DNA of 64,000 nucleotides from Enterococcus faecalis 13-SD-W-01 (GTDB taxonomy: Bacteria; Bacillota; Bacilli; Lactobacillales; Enterococcaceae), in assembly GCA_000415185.1 (NCBI GenBank), contig KE351655.1:113653-177652 (forward strand), written 5' to 3'. A model generated the notes under the pieces. That model was given only the letters and a program-made list of their open reading frames with translations. It was not told the origin of the DNA and made no database searches. The number at the start of each line of letters is the position of its first letter. The first letter of the stretch is position 1. The translations under genes and the position numbers were made by a program. Positions 8,231-17,093 of this stretch are shown in pieces.

Positions 8231-8971
8231 TCAATTCAGTTCGACATAGTAGCGATATTTATCGCCAATGTAATAACAGTCACTGATTTCTTTAAACCGT
8301 CCATCTCTTTCTGCAGTCATTCTGACACGTTTCAAGATAGGCGTTCCTTTTTCGATATCTAGAACTGCTTGTAATTCTGGAGTTGCAGCAATTGCTTCCA
8401 CATATTCACGACTATCATTGATAAGAATTCCGAATGTTTTCAAATAATCATAAAAAGAATCGTAATAGTCCTTACTATCCAACGAAAAATCATGGATATA
8501 CGGGATATGCGTCACGAAATACGCAAAAGCTTCCCCTTCAGACGTTCCGCGAATCCTACGCAACTGCAAGACTTTTGACCCTTTTTCAATCGATAATTGT
8601 TTGGCCATCTTGTCTGTCGCTGAAATCAAATCTACTTTCGCATAAAGCGTTTTAGCTTGTTTCCCCAATTCTTCCATTTCTTTGGTAAAACTTCGGACCA
8701 TCGTATAATGTTGTTTTTCATCCGAGTGATCATTGGCTAATACAAATGTTCCTTTTGCGCGTTCACGATAGAGATAACCTGCACGTACCAGTTCGTCGAT
8801 TGCTTTACGAATCGTGATTCGACTAACGTTATAAATCTCGCACAATTCAAGCTCAGCAGGTATTTTTTCTCCTTCTCCCCATTCGCCAGATGATATCTTG
8901 AATCGCAGATCTTCTGATATTTGGCTGTATAAAGGAGAACTTCCGCTGTCTTTGAAAAGTTGTTTTTTCAT
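8231..8971 (-). CDS. GntR/HutC-family transcriptional regulator of the mannose-family PTS operon
   Basis: A 246-residue protein. The N-terminal winged helix reads PLYSQISEDLRFKISSGEW and then ELCEIYNVSRITIRKAIDEL. From about residue 90 a UTRA ligand-binding domain follows (LQLRRIRGTSEGEAFAYFV), which in this family binds a phosphosugar or similar effector. It is encoded just upstream of the PTS genes on the same strand, behind the 16-bp palindrome at 8994-9009. Autoregulation and control of the PTS and isomerase genes are inferred from three shared sites. Confidence 0.9.
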   Translation of the reverse strand: MKKQLFKDSGSSPLYSQISEDLRFKISSGEWGEGEKIPAELELCEIYNVSRITIRKAIDELVRAGYLYRERAKGTFVLANDHSDEKQHYTMVRSFTKEMEELGKQAKTLYAKVDLISATDKMAKQLSIEKGSKVLQLRRIRGTSEGEAFAYFVTHIPYIHDFSLDSKDYYDSFYDYLKTFGILINDSREYVEAIAATPELQAVLDIEKGTPILKRVRMTAERDGRFKEISDCYYIGDKYRYYVELN

Positions 8972-8993
8972 TTTTCCACCTCCATCATTGTTC

Positions 8994-9009
8994 TATTGTT
9001 ATAACAATA
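8994..9009. promoter_or_regulatory. Operator palindrome upstream of the GntR gene
   Basis: TATTGTTATAACAATA is a perfect 16-bp palindrome located 23 bp before the GntR start codon. Its 10-bp core recurs at 5454-5463 and, with one change, at 8096-8105. Confidence 0.75.
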
Positions 9010-9080
9010 ATACAAGAAAGCGTTTTAAAAAGCAATAAGAAAAAAGAAATTTCTATAAAAAGAAGATGATGATCGATTTT

Positions 9081-9704
9081 CTAATGAACAACAGGCTCCT
9101 CATTCTGTCTTTTCATCGCCTCGTCATAGACTTCGCCGACCAGGTCTTTATAACTTTCAGGCAATGCTTCCCATGAGATCAAACGAACTTTTTCGACATA
9201 ACTTCCTTTATGTTTCACCATTGCGTGACTTTTTTCGTTATCAGTTGCGCCGTGTTCCAATGACAGCCATATGCCATGTCCAAATTCATCATTAGCTATC
9301 CAATATTCATTCTCCATAGATTCTTGCGTGACTGGCAGTACAGTATAACCAATTTTGGTTTCTAAAAAAGGATTGATTCGATCAAAAAAAGGACTTTGGT
9401 ATTTATATGTATTGAAAAATAAACCTATCAGCAGCAAAAAAGCAAAAGCTAGACTTCCCCAAAATAAAAAAGGATTGCCTTTCTTTTTTTCTTTAGGTAA
9501 CTTCTCTTGATGTAAAGATTTCTCTATAAATGAACAATCCAATATCTCTCCTAACTCCAACAATAATTCGACATCAGGTAATGTACGTCCGGTTTCCCAG
9601 CTGGAGATTGTTTTATCTGATACGCCAAGTTTTTCTGCCAAAGATTTTTGTGTCATTTTTTTGGTCAATCGCTGCTCTTTGATTTTCTCGCCTATCCTCA
9701 CCAA
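9081..9704 (-). CDS. XRE-family regulator with a C-terminal membrane segment
   Basis: The chosen TTG start at 9704 lies 6 bp after an AGGAGG; a GTG at 9701 is the alternative. The open frame extends further upstream but without a start signal or conserved sequence. Residues 5-60 form a Cro/CI helix-turn-helix (LAEKLGVSDKTISSWETGR). A single transmembrane segment (FLFWGSLAFAFLLLIGLFF) and a C-terminal domain of about 90 residues follow. It is divergent from the bacteriocin locus at 9838-13023, so it may sense envelope state and regulate that locus. The role is inferred. Confidence 0.78.
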   Translation of the reverse strand: MVRIGEKIKEQRLTKKMTQKSLAEKLGVSDKTISSWETGRTLPDVELLLELGEILDCSFIEKSLHQEKLPKEKKKGNPFLFWGSLAFAFLLLIGLFFNTYKYQSPFFDRINPFLETKIGYTVLPVTQESMENEYWIANDEFGHGIWLSLEHGATDNEKSHAMVKHKGSYVEKVRLISWEALPESYKDLVGEVYDEAMKRQNEEPVVH

Positions 9705-9781
9705 ATCTTGCCTCCTCTTCGATTCTACACTTCCTAGAGCTCCTCTACAGATTCCAGATTTCCATTTGTTTCCGACACTAT

Positions 9782-9812
9782 TAGTATAAAGTATGCCAAA
9801 ACAAACAACAAT
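9782..9812 (-). promoter_or_regulatory. Predicted promoter of the XRE regulator
   Basis: On the minus strand TTGTTG, a 17-bp spacer and TATACT are present in the 133-bp divergent interval between the regulator and the bacteriocin-associated permease gene. The -35 box is weak. Confidence 0.4.
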
Positions 9813-9837
9813 TCTAAAAATACAGGTGGTGACTTCT

Positions 9838-11874
9838 TTGACCAAATTTTTGTTTAAGTTCTCTGTTCTTTTTCTCTTATTCATGCTTTTATTTGGAAAT
9901 CTACTAGCAGCTGTGAAAGAGGATTCCGCGCTGAAAATCAACCAAGTTTTTTCTCATACAGATAATTATTCTCCTCTTCGATTACCTATGATTTTCACTA
10001 AAGAAAAAGAATATGTGGATTTCTTGAACATACTTTCAGCTGTAGAAAATGAAACCAACATTTCTTTCATGAAGCGTACAACAAATGAAACTTATTCTAT
10101 CCGGAAAACTGCCGACTTTCGTTTTCTTCCGAAACTAGAAATCTTTCTTTATTATCCAAACTTAAAGACAGCATCAACATACTCGCCGCACCTAACAAAT
10201 ACACAGTTGAAAACACTGGATATTCTTCATTCTGTTCAAAATCGCGACTATGAAGGTGACTTTTTCGTACGTACAAAAAACGAAAAAAACTATGTCGATT
10301 TTGTTTCTCGGCTGCGTGATCGTTTCAATAGTACATTTCACACAGATTATTCAATGGATGATTTCGCTGATTTTGATAATCAACAACATTTTTCTCTAGG
10401 ACTTGATAAAGATATCTTCAACATATCAAGCTATCTTATTTTTGGTATATTCTTTTTATTTTCGATTTTATTTTTTTTGCTTTTCTCTTATACAAAAGAC
10501 ATCAAATTATTGAGAGAAAATGGTTTTTCCATCCAAAATGTTTTGGTTTTCCTACTAGGCAAGCGGTGGTTTCTTGTATTATTCATCAGCTTCCTATGTC
10601 TGACTGGTATTTCCGCTAGTTATTCTAAAGGTGTTTTGTTTCCATTCCTTTTATCAGCTTTCACATTGTTTTTTTCTTTATGGTTATTTTCTCTTTTTAT
10701 TATTTTCATGATTCTCAATATACATTGGTTTTTAAATAGTACGATTCTTGGCCAAAAAAGATACTTGGGTATTTTTATTCTTCGCTTTCTTTTCTGTTCT
10801 TCCTTGATTTTAACCAGCAGTGAGACATTGCAGATTATCTATTCTAACTTTTTACCTAATGTTGATTACCAAATTCCTGTGCAATTAAAAAACGAAAGGT
10901 ACCAAACCTTTTATCCGTTAGCCATTGGCAAAAACCAAGTAGATTTTATTTATTCCAACAAACTTGATCAATTAATAGATGATGTTCTATATAAACCGCT
11001 CAATGAAAAAGACAGCGTTCTGGTCAATGTTTCAGATTATCTGATTGAAGAAAATGAAGAATTCGGCAGAGGCATCCATATCAATCCGAATTATCTCAAA
11101 AAGTTTCCGATACTCGATGAAAACGGAAAGAAAGTCCAAATCTCGGAAGAAGAAAAAACGCGCATCTTACTTATACCAGAAAGATTCAATTCATCCGAGA
11201 ATCAAAAACGTTTGAAAAAAATAAAAGATTATTACTTAGACAAAACAATGCAATTTTCAAATGAAGGAAACCTATTTCTTTTTATCCAAAATGATCAACC
11301 TATTTACACATTCATGCCGAATCAGCCCTACATCAATGATTATCCCTTACTTATCGTTCAAACACTTGCCAACAGCGACTATTGGGACAGAAATATCATT
11401 GACGGTTCTCTTTATCCACCTTTAAAAATTCGAATAGATCATTTACCAGAAGATTTTATCCAACGTTTATTACAAGAAAATCAACTAGCAGATAACTTAC
11501 CATTTTTAGCTGATTATTTTGATACTGAAGCAATTCAAGTCAAAAAAATGACTGGTTCTTTTATGTACTTGCTGTCTATGACTGCTTTTACATTGCTCGG
11601 CTTTTTCATTATCAGTTTTCTAACTGCCAACTTTTATTTTGATTTCAACCATAGAAAATTACTGCTACTGCGAATCAACGGCTCTTCTTTTATTGCTGCA
11701 TATAAAGAATATGTATTTGCGTTATTTTTACAATTTTTAGGAACCATTCTTTTCTTACAACTGCTTGGCGATTTTACTAACAGGCTTCTGGTTACATCTT
11801 TCATGATTTTGTTACTAGATTTCATCACTTCTATTCTTTTTATTTCTATTCTTGAACAAAAAAGACCTAAGTAA
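9838..11874 (+). CDS. Bacteriocin-associated integral membrane protein (lactococcin 972 group, DUF1430-type)
   Basis: A 678-residue protein from the TTG at 9838, chosen because AGGTGGT sits 7 bp before it and the protein then begins directly with a membrane anchor; an upstream ATG at 9793 has no such site. The architecture is an N-terminal membrane segment, about 170 extracytoplasmic residues, a group of membrane spans (roughly residues 200-350), a second extracytoplasmic domain and C-terminal spans. This MacB/FtsX-like layout is typical of permeases paired with lactococcin-972 ATPases. It is followed by the ATPase and the bacteriocin gene, and is paralogous in layout to 24332-26440. Role: export of, or immunity to, the peptide. 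Confidence 0.82.
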   Translation: MTKFLFKFSVLFLLFMLLFGNLLAAVKEDSALKINQVFSHTDNYSPLRLPMIFTKEKEYVDFLNILSAVENETNISFMKRTTNETYSIRKTADFRFLPKLEIFLYYPNLKTASTYSPHLTNTQLKTLDILHSVQNRDYEGDFFVRTKNEKNYVDFVSRLRDRFNSTFHTDYSMDDFADFDNQQHFSLGLDKDIFNISSYLIFGIFFLFSILFFLLFSYTKDIKLLRENGFSIQNVLVFLLGKRWFLVLFISFLCLTGISASYSKGVLFPFLLSAFTLFFSLWLFSLFIIFMILNIHWFLNSTILGQKRYLGIFILRFLFCSSLILTSSETLQIIYSNFLPNVDYQIPVQLKNERYQTFYPLAIGKNQVDFIYSNKLDQLIDDVLYKPLNEKDSVLVNVSDYLIEENEEFGRGIHINPNYLKKFPILDENGKKVQISEEEKTRILLIPERFNSSENQKRLKKIKDYYLDKTMQFSNEGNLFLFIQNDQPIYTFMPNQPYINDYPLLIVQTLANSDYWDRNIIDGSLYPPLKIRIDHLPEDFIQRLLQENQLADNLPFLADYFDTEAIQVKKMTGSFMYLLSMTAFTLLGFFIISFLTANFYFDFNHRKLLLLRINGSSFIAAYKEYVFALFLQFLGTILFLQLLGDFTNRLLVTSFMILLLDFITSILFISILEQKRPK

Positions 11875-11892
11875 TTTTTAAGGAGAAAAACC

Positions 11893-12534
11893 ATGACAGA
11901 AAAATTAATCTCGATAACAGATGCCGAAAAAACAATCCAAAACAAGACACTTTTCTCAATAAGTGATTTTTCAATCAACAAAGGCGAAATCGGCATTATC
12001 ACTGGAAAAAGCGGCGCTGGAAAAACCACGCTTTTAACTATCTTAGGATTGGGCGACACCCTTACAAAAGGCAGTTATCTGCTTTTCAATCAGGAGGCAG
12101 AACATTACTCTGCCAAACAAAAGTTATTATTAAAAAGACAAAGAATCTCGTTCCTATTTCAAGATTATGGGCTCATAGAATACGAAACAATCGGCTTCAA
12201 CCTAGAAATCGGGCTAAAATATATCAAATTATCCAAACGTGAAAAAACGTTATTGATGCGACAAGCACTGGAACAAGTCCATTTAGACAAAAAATTAAAT
12301 ACGCCCATTTCTTCCTTATCTGGCGGTGAAAAACAAAGAGTCGCTCTAGCAAGGATCATCTTGAAACCCTCTGATTTGATTCTCGCAGATGAACCCACAG
12401 GATCTCTTGATACACAAAATAGGGACCATATTGCTGAACTTTTGGCGGGGTTGACAGAAATGGGAAAGACCTTGATTATGGCAACGCACGACCCAGAATT
12501 AGTCAAGTTGGGGGATAAGCAGTTGGAGATTTGA
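11893..12534 (+). CDS. ABC transporter ATP-binding protein, bacteriocin export/immunity
   Basis: A 213-residue nucleotide-binding domain. Walker A is GKSGAGKTT, the Q-loop region is FLFQDYGL, the signature is LSGGEKQRVALAR, and Walker B is LILADEPTGSLD, followed by the ATHD switch histidine. It lies 18 bp behind the permease and just before the bacteriocin gene. The short MacB-like form agrees with ATPases of lactococcin-972-type systems, where ATPase and permease form one complex. Confidence 0.93.
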   Translation: MTEKLISITDAEKTIQNKTLFSISDFSINKGEIGIITGKSGAGKTTLLTILGLGDTLTKGSYLLFNQEAEHYSAKQKLLLKRQRISFLFQDYGLIEYETIGFNLEIGLKYIKLSKREKTLLMRQALEQVHLDKKLNTPISSLSGGEKQRVALARIILKPSDLILADEPTGSLDTQNRDHIAELLAGLTEMGKTLIMATHDPELVKLGDKQLEI

Positions 12535-12579
12535 TTTGTATTGATGAGTCTGTCAATTAGATGTAGAAAGGATAGTAAA

Positions 12580-13023
12580 ATGACGAATAAAAAACAGGCA
12601 TTTACAGTTTTCTTAACTTTAATTTTATTCATACTTACGCTTTTTGCCACGCCAGTTGCTGCAAATAACGTATCTGGTGATATTTCTTATTCAGATACGG
12701 ACGCTGGTTTTATTCATTTTGATGAAAAAGGAAATATCGTCAATGCATCTCTCCCTTCTGATACTCTCCCATCCTCTAGAGCGACAATCAATCACTCAAC
12801 AGGTAGAAGGGTCTACTATTCAGAATTGTATAATGTTTTTAGAAATAAGCGAGGGCACTCCAATCACTACAGCAGAGTTTATGCGCGCCATGGATCAAAA
12901 GCACGAGTAGGAAATGACACCAGAAAAAGTAATTCAACAAAAAATAACTGGTCTTACGCAGTTGCTAACGGAAAGGCGTCAGATACATTTTCTTGTTGGT
13001 ATAATCCAAGTAGTTGGTATTGA
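12580..13023 (+). CDS. Lactococcin-972-family bacteriocin precursor
   Basis: A 147-residue precursor from the ATG at 12580, preceded by AGAAAGGA; a longer frame upstream has no start signal. A Sec signal peptide (MTNKKQAFTVFLTLILFIL, probable cut after TPVAA) is followed by a variable propeptide. The last roughly 70 residues contain Ser, Asn, Tyr and His and end in WYNPSSWY, resembling the aromatic C-terminus of lactococcin 972. That founding member is unmodified, acts on cell-wall synthesis by binding lipid II, and is encoded beside its ABC genes, as here. Activity is unproven. Confidence 0.8.
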   Translation: MTNKKQAFTVFLTLILFILTLFATPVAANNVSGDISYSDTDAGFIHFDEKGNIVNASLPSDTLPSSRATINHSTGRRVYYSELYNVFRNKRGHSNHYSRVYARHGSKARVGNDTRKSNSTKNNWSYAVANGKASDTFSCWYNPSSWY

Positions 13024-13075
13024 TAGTTAGTTGAACAATCATTGACAGGCTCATCAATGAAAATAAATTTCTATT

Positions 13076-13107
13076 AAAAACGGAGACTCATTTCACGAGG
13101 CTCCGTT
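13076..13107. terminator. Bidirectional terminator between bacteriocin and MazG-like genes
   Basis: The stem AACGGAG/CTCCGTT with an extended inner CTC/GAG is flanked by A-rich and T-rich runs. It lies between two convergent genes. Confidence 0.8.
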
Positions 13108-13115
13108 CTGTTTTA

Positions 13116-13460
13116 TCATTCTTCTAAATCTGTGTATTTTTTATTTGAATCCTTGCTTTTTGAAACAGGATATTTCAAATTATTTTTGATCAACTTTTCT
13201 TCAATGATTTGATCGATATCCAAGTCCAAATTATCAGCCAGCATGTGGCAATAAATCAATACATCGGCTAATTCTTCTTTGATATGCTCGATTTCTTGAT
13301 TGCCTTCTTCTGCTGTTTTCCATTGATAGATCTCTAAAAGTTCTGAAGCTTCTAGAGAAATCGATAGTGCCAAGTCTTTTTCATTATGGAATTGACGCCA
13401 ATTTCGTTCATCTCTGAATTGGTTGATTTTATCCATCGTGGAGTTTTCTTCATTTTTCAT
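13116..13460 (-). CDS. MazG-like nucleotide pyrophosphohydrolase
   Basis: A 114-residue all-alpha protein of the MazG/dCTPase-like family. The metal-binding pattern is visible as LSISLEASELLEIYQW and KEELADVLIYCHML, the EExxE and ExxD motifs that bind magnesium. Members remove pyrophosphate from nucleoside triphosphates and help to sanitise nucleotide pools. The ATG at 13460 follows AAGGTGA and overlaps the stop of a possible 29-residue frame (13457-13546) by 4 bases. Confidence 0.85.
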   Translation of the reverse strand: MKNEENSTMDKINQFRDERNWRQFHNEKDLALSISLEASELLEIYQWKTAEEGNQEIEHIKEELADVLIYCHMLADNLDLDIDQIIEEKLIKNNLKYPVSKSKDSNKKYTDLEE

Positions 13461-13546
13461 ATCTTAAGTTCACCTTTTCCAGCCTTGAGCAGCGCATTTC
13501 TAAGTTCTTCATCTACAGCATAAATATAAAGACCGTGTTGCGTCAA
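13457..13546 (-). CDS. Possible 29-residue peptide overlapping the MazG-like gene
   Basis: A TTG start preceded by GGAG opens a short frame containing GLYIYAVDEELRNALLKAG. Its TGA overlaps the ATG of the MazG-like gene as ATGA, an arrangement typical of translational coupling. I do not recognise the peptide. An in-frame ATG further upstream lies in the transketolase terminator. It could be a real small protein, or the remnant of a longer one. Confidence 0.35.
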   Translation of the reverse strand: MTQHGLYIYAVDEELRNALLKAGKGELKI

Positions 13547-13560
13547 TAAAATTCTCCAAC

Positions 13561-13590
13561 AAAAAAACATCCCCTTCTCAGAGGATGCTT
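13561..13590 (-). terminator. Terminator downstream of transketolase
   Basis: The minus strand shows GCATCC paired with GGATG and then GTTTTTTT, 28 bp beyond the transketolase stop. It would end the long PTS/pentose-phosphate operon. Confidence 0.75.
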
Positions 13591-13617
13591 TTCTACTCTT
13601 ACTTATTACTTCCGTAT

Positions 13618-15609
13618 CTATAGTTCATTGAATGCTGAAACGATTTTTTCAACTGTAAAGCCATATTCTCGGATATTTGTTTCTCCGGGGGCACTGGCGC
13701 CGAATGTGTCGATTCCTATCGCTTTTCCTTCACTTCCGACATAACGTTCCCAACCAAAAGTGGCGGCCATTTCAATGGACACACGTTTTTTTACATTTTT
13801 TGGTAAGACAGATTCTTTATAATCCTCTGATTGCTGATCAAATAAATCAAAACTTGGAAGTGAAACAACAGCAACATCTTTTCCTTGTTCTGCTAATGCT
13901 TTTTGCGCTTCAATTGCCAAGTGGACTTCTGATCCTGAAGCAATTAAAATTCCTTCTGCTTTCTCTTTTGCAGGCGAAAGAATGTAGCCGCCTTTTGCTA
14001 CATTTCCGTCCGCTTTTTCCTTTGTCCCAGGAAGTACTAGTAAGTTTTGACGACTTAAAACTAACACTGTTGGCGTTTTTTGGGATTCCATAGCAACTTT
14101 CCAAGCTGCTCGTGTTTCATTTCCATCAGCAGGTCGAATGACGTGTACATTTGGCATACAGCGGACACTTGCTAGCTGTTCCACTGGTTCATGTGTGGGT
14201 CCGTCTTCACCGACTGCAATTGAATCGTGTGTAAGAACATAGGTAACTGGTGTTTTTTGAATCGCTGATAAACGAACTGCTGGTCTCAAATAATCGACAA
14301 ATACAAAGAAGGTCCCACCATAAACTTTTGTTCCTCCATGCAGTTGGATTCCATTCATAGCGGCTGCCATCGCGAATTCCCGTACACCAAACCAGATATT
14401 TCGTCCTTCATATTGGCCAGGTTCAAAATCTTTTTCTGCGGCTGCCATGGTATTGTTTGACGAAGATAAATCAGCTGAACCACCCCAGAAACTTGGTACG
14501 TTTTTTGATAGGGCTTGAATCATTTCTTTTGAAGAAACACGGCTTGCTTGGCTTGATCCTTCATCATAAAAAGGCATTTCTTCTGCCCAATTTTCTGGTA
14601 ACTTTCCAGAAAATGCATCTTCAAATTGCTGTGCTGATTCAGGATATTTTTCAGCATATTCATTAAATAATTTGTGCCATTCTGCTTCTGCTTTTCCCCC
14701 GCGATCATTGATAGTCTCTTTGAAGCGGGCAGCAGCTTCTTTAGGAACAGTAAACTCTGGGTGATTCCATTCATGGCTTTTCTTTGCAAAAGTTAAGCCT
14801 TCTGTACCCAATGGAGCGCCATGTACTTTGTTCGTTCCTGCGTCTGGTGCACCAAATCCAATAATGGTTTTAACTTCGATCAATGTTGGTTTTTCTGTTT
14901 CTTTTTGTGCTGTTTCAATTGCTTCAGCGATTGCTTGCAAATCATTGCCGTCTTTAACTAAAATGTGCTGCCAACCATATGCTTTAAACCGTTCACCTAC
15001 ATTTTCTGTAAAGGATTTTGAAGTTGGTCCGTCAAGAGAAATGTCATTAGAATCATAAAGAGCAATCAATTTTCCTAACTTCATATGTCCAGCCATAGAA
15101 GCCGCTTCTTGTGAGACACCTTCCATCAAATCCCCATCTCCGCAAAGTGTATAGGTAAAGTGATCCATTATTTTATAGTCAGGTTTGTTGAATTGGGCAG
15201 CTAAATGCGCTTCCGCCATGGCCATTCCGACAGACATAGCGAATCCTTGACCCAATGGCCCTGTTGTTGCCTCTACACCATCTGTATGGTGCACTTCTGG
15301 ATGTCCTGGGGTTTTTGATCCCCATTGTCGAAAATTCTTCAAATCTTCCAGTGTTACTTGGTAGCCCGCACAGTGTAACAGGCTGTACAGCAATGCAGAA
15401 CCATGACCCGCAGATAAAATAAATCGGTCGCGATCAGGCCACTTTCGTGAAGTTGCTGGATTGATTTTCAAAAAACGACTCCACAATGTGTAAGCCATTG
15501 GCGCAGCTCCTAATGGTAATCCGGGATGCCCAGAATTTGCAGCTTGGACTGCTTCGATACTTAACATACGTAATGTATTTACAGCTAATTGATCTGTTTT
15601 ATCAAACAA
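13618..15609 (-). CDS. tkt: Transketolase
   Basis: A 663-residue thiamine-diphosphate enzyme that transfers two-carbon ketol units between pentose, tetrose and hexose phosphates. Hallmarks in order are the N-terminal [31 protein letters not shown], the ThDP motif GDGDLMEG ending near [10 protein letters not shown], the catalytic Glu in [25 protein letters not shown] and the C-terminal domain. The TTG start follows GGAGG. It is the last gene of the fructose-family PTS operon, so it probably acts on that sugar's products rather than as the sole housekeeping copy. That reading is inferred from context. Confidence 0.95.
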   Translation of the reverse strand: MFDKTDQLAVNTLRMLSIEAVQAANSGHPGLPLGAAPMAYTLWSRFLKINPATSRKWPDRDRFILSAGHGSALLYSLLHCAGYQVTLEDLKNFRQWGSKTPGHPEVHHTDGVEATTGPLGQGFAMSVGMAMAEAHLAAQFNKPDYKIMDHFTYTLCGDGDLMEGVSQEAASMAGHMKLGKLIALYDSNDISLDGPTSKSFTENVGERFKAYGWQHILVKDGNDLQAIAEAIETAQKETEKPTLIEVKTIIGFGAPDAGTNKVHGAPLGTEGLTFAKKSHEWNHPEFTVPKEAAARFKETINDRGGKAEAEWHKLFNEYAEKYPESAQQFEDAFSGKLPENWAEEMPFYDEGSSQASRVSSKEMIQALSKNVPSFWGGSADLSSSNNTMAAAEKDFEPGQYEGRNIWFGVREFAMAAAMNGIQLHGGTKVYGGTFFVFVDYLRPAVRLSAIQKTPVTYVLTHDSIAVGEDGPTHEPVEQLASVRCMPNVHVIRPADGNETRAAWKVAMESQKTPTVLVLSRQNLLVLPGTKEKADGNVAKGGYILSPAKEKAEGILIASGSEVHLAIEAQKALAEQGKDVAVVSLPSFDLFDQQSEDYKESVLPKNVKKRVSIEMAATFGWERYVGSEGKAIGIDTFGASAPGETNIREYGFTVEKIVSAFNEL

Positions 15610-15664
15610 AATAAGTTCCTCCTTTTGACTCTCGTGTTCGATCCTTATCTATTTTTGCCTTTTT

Positions 15665-15703
15665 AAGAGAGACCAGAACTCTTTTCCCAGTCTCTCTTTT
15701 TTT
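15665..15703 (+). repeat. Stem-loop between the epimerase and transketolase genes
   Basis: AAGAGAGAC pairs with GTCTCTCTT and is followed on the plus strand by a T run. On the minus strand, in which the operon is read, the T run is missing. It may therefore be an RNA-processing hairpin, or a terminator for antisense transcription rather than for the operon. Confidence 0.45.
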
Positions 15704-15705
15704 AT

Positions 15706-16395
15706 TTATTCGATTGTTTTCCCGGTCATTTCTTCATAGTCTGTTTTCATAATAGACCACGATTTTTCAATACGTTCATCTAACCCAAATAATCCGCTTC
15801 GTCCAACAATATAGATATCTGGATCTGCTGCATCGATTTCTTTAAATGATTTACGATTTGATGAGCCATCCATTTCGATGACATAGTTATAGCCTTTTTC
15901 TTCTCTAAGCTTACGCAATGCTACGATTTTGTCTAATGTACTGCTGATAAAACGTTGACCTGCAAAGCCTGGATCTACTGTCATGATAGTGATTTTATCG
16001 ACCAATTCAATATAAGGAAAAATCGTTTCAATAGGCGTTTCAGGATTTAAAACAATTCCTGCTTTTAAACCGGCATCGTGGATTTGATCAATTAATCGAA
16101 AGGCTAAACCATCAAGTAATTCCACATGCATACAAATCCATTCACATTTCATTTCAATCAATTGGTTTACCCAGAAACTTTGATCCATAACCATTAGATG
16201 TGCAGACAGAGGTAAATTACTGATTTTGCGTACTTCTTCCATAAACCATGGTGATAAGGTGATATTTGGTACATAATGACCATCCATGATATCAATATGA
16301 TAAGAATCGACATGATCATTTAAAAATTCGATTTGTTCTTTAAATTTGTCCAGATCCATTGTCATTAACGATGGTGAAAATCTTGCTTTTGTCAT
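15706..16395 (-). CDS. alsE: D-allulose-6-phosphate 3-epimerase-like enzyme (AlsE/Rpe family)
   Basis: A 229-residue TIM-barrel epimerase. FSPSLMTMDL, HIDIMDGHYVPNITLSP (His33, Asp35), SAHLMV (His66) and MTVDPGFAGQRFI match the ribulose-phosphate 3-epimerase superfamily. MTMDLDKFKEQIEFL and AFRLIDQIHDAG read especially like E. coli AlsE, which converts D-allulose-6-phosphate to fructose-6-phosphate. It lies between transaldolase and transketolase, 15 bp after the former. Ribulose-5-phosphate epimerase remains possible and would also fit the neighbours. Confidence 0.8.
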   Translation of the reverse strand: MTKARFSPSLMTMDLDKFKEQIEFLNDHVDSYHIDIMDGHYVPNITLSPWFMEEVRKISNLPLSAHLMVMDQSFWVNQLIEMKCEWICMHVELLDGLAFRLIDQIHDAGLKAGIVLNPETPIETIFPYIELVDKITIMTVDPGFAGQRFISSTLDKIVALRKLREEKGYNYVIEMDGSSNRKSFKEIDAADPDIYIVGRSGLFGLDERIEKSWSIMKTDYEEMTGKTIE

Positions 16396-16410
16396 ACGTG
16401 CTCCCCCGCT

Positions 16411-17058
16411 TTACTTGCTTTGAAATGCTTCCCAGTCTTTCATGAACTGACTGATTCCTTTATCTGTTAATGGATGACTCCACAATAATGAATACAATAC
16501 TGGCGGAATTGTTGCAATATGTGCCCCAGCCAGACTTGCTTGTTCGACATGTTCTGTGTTTCGAATACTTGCAGCAATAATTTCTGTGTCAAAGTTATAG
16601 ATGTCCAAAACAGTCCGTAGTTTCTTCACTAATTGGATGCCGCTTGTTCCAATATCGTCCAGTCTTCCTAAGAATGGAGAAATGTAGGATGCCCCAGCTT
16701 TTGCTGCTAATAAACCTTGTGACACTGAAAAAATCAAAGTTACATTTGTTTTGATCCCTGCTTTTGAAAGTTGGCTGACAGCCCCTAAACCAGCTTCAGT
16801 CATTGGGATTTTAATGACGATGTTGTCCGCCCATTTTACGATTTCTTCTGCTTCTTTAACCATTCCTTCTGTATCCAAACTTGTTACTTCGGCTGATACC
16901 GGACCGTCAACGATTGTACAGATTTCTTTGATTACTTCTTGAAAATCGCGGCCTTCTTTAGCAATGATGCTAGGATTTGTCGTTACACCATCTACTAAAC
17001 CTAACGCATTTATTTTTTTGATTGCTTCTATATCAGCTGTATCTAGAAAAAATTTCAT
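16411..17058 (-). CDS. Transaldolase, small TalC/FSA subfamily
   Basis: A 215-residue decameric-type aldolase of the TalC/fructose-6-phosphate aldolase group. The Schiff-base lysine is Lys83 in [20 protein letters not shown] and TNVTLIFS are conserved. Two discriminating positions favour transaldolase over fructose-6-phosphate aldolase: Glu57 in SAEVTS, where FSA has Gln59, and Phe129 in SPFLGR, where FSA has Tyr131. Together with transketolase and the epimerase it makes a non-oxidative pentose-phosphate set within the operon. Confidence 0.88.
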   Translation of the reverse strand: MKFFLDTADIEAIKKINALGLVDGVTTNPSIIAKEGRDFQEVIKEICTIVDGPVSAEVTSLDTEGMVKEAEEIVKWADNIVIKIPMTEAGLGAVSQLSKAGIKTNVTLIFSVSQGLLAAKAGASYISPFLGRLDDIGTSGIQLVKKLRTVLDIYNFDTEIIAASIRNTEHVEQASLAGAHIATIPPVLYSLLWSHPLTDKGISQFMKDWEAFQSK

Positions 17059-17093
17059 TGTTTTTATTCCGCCTTTACATTTTTAGTTATTTT

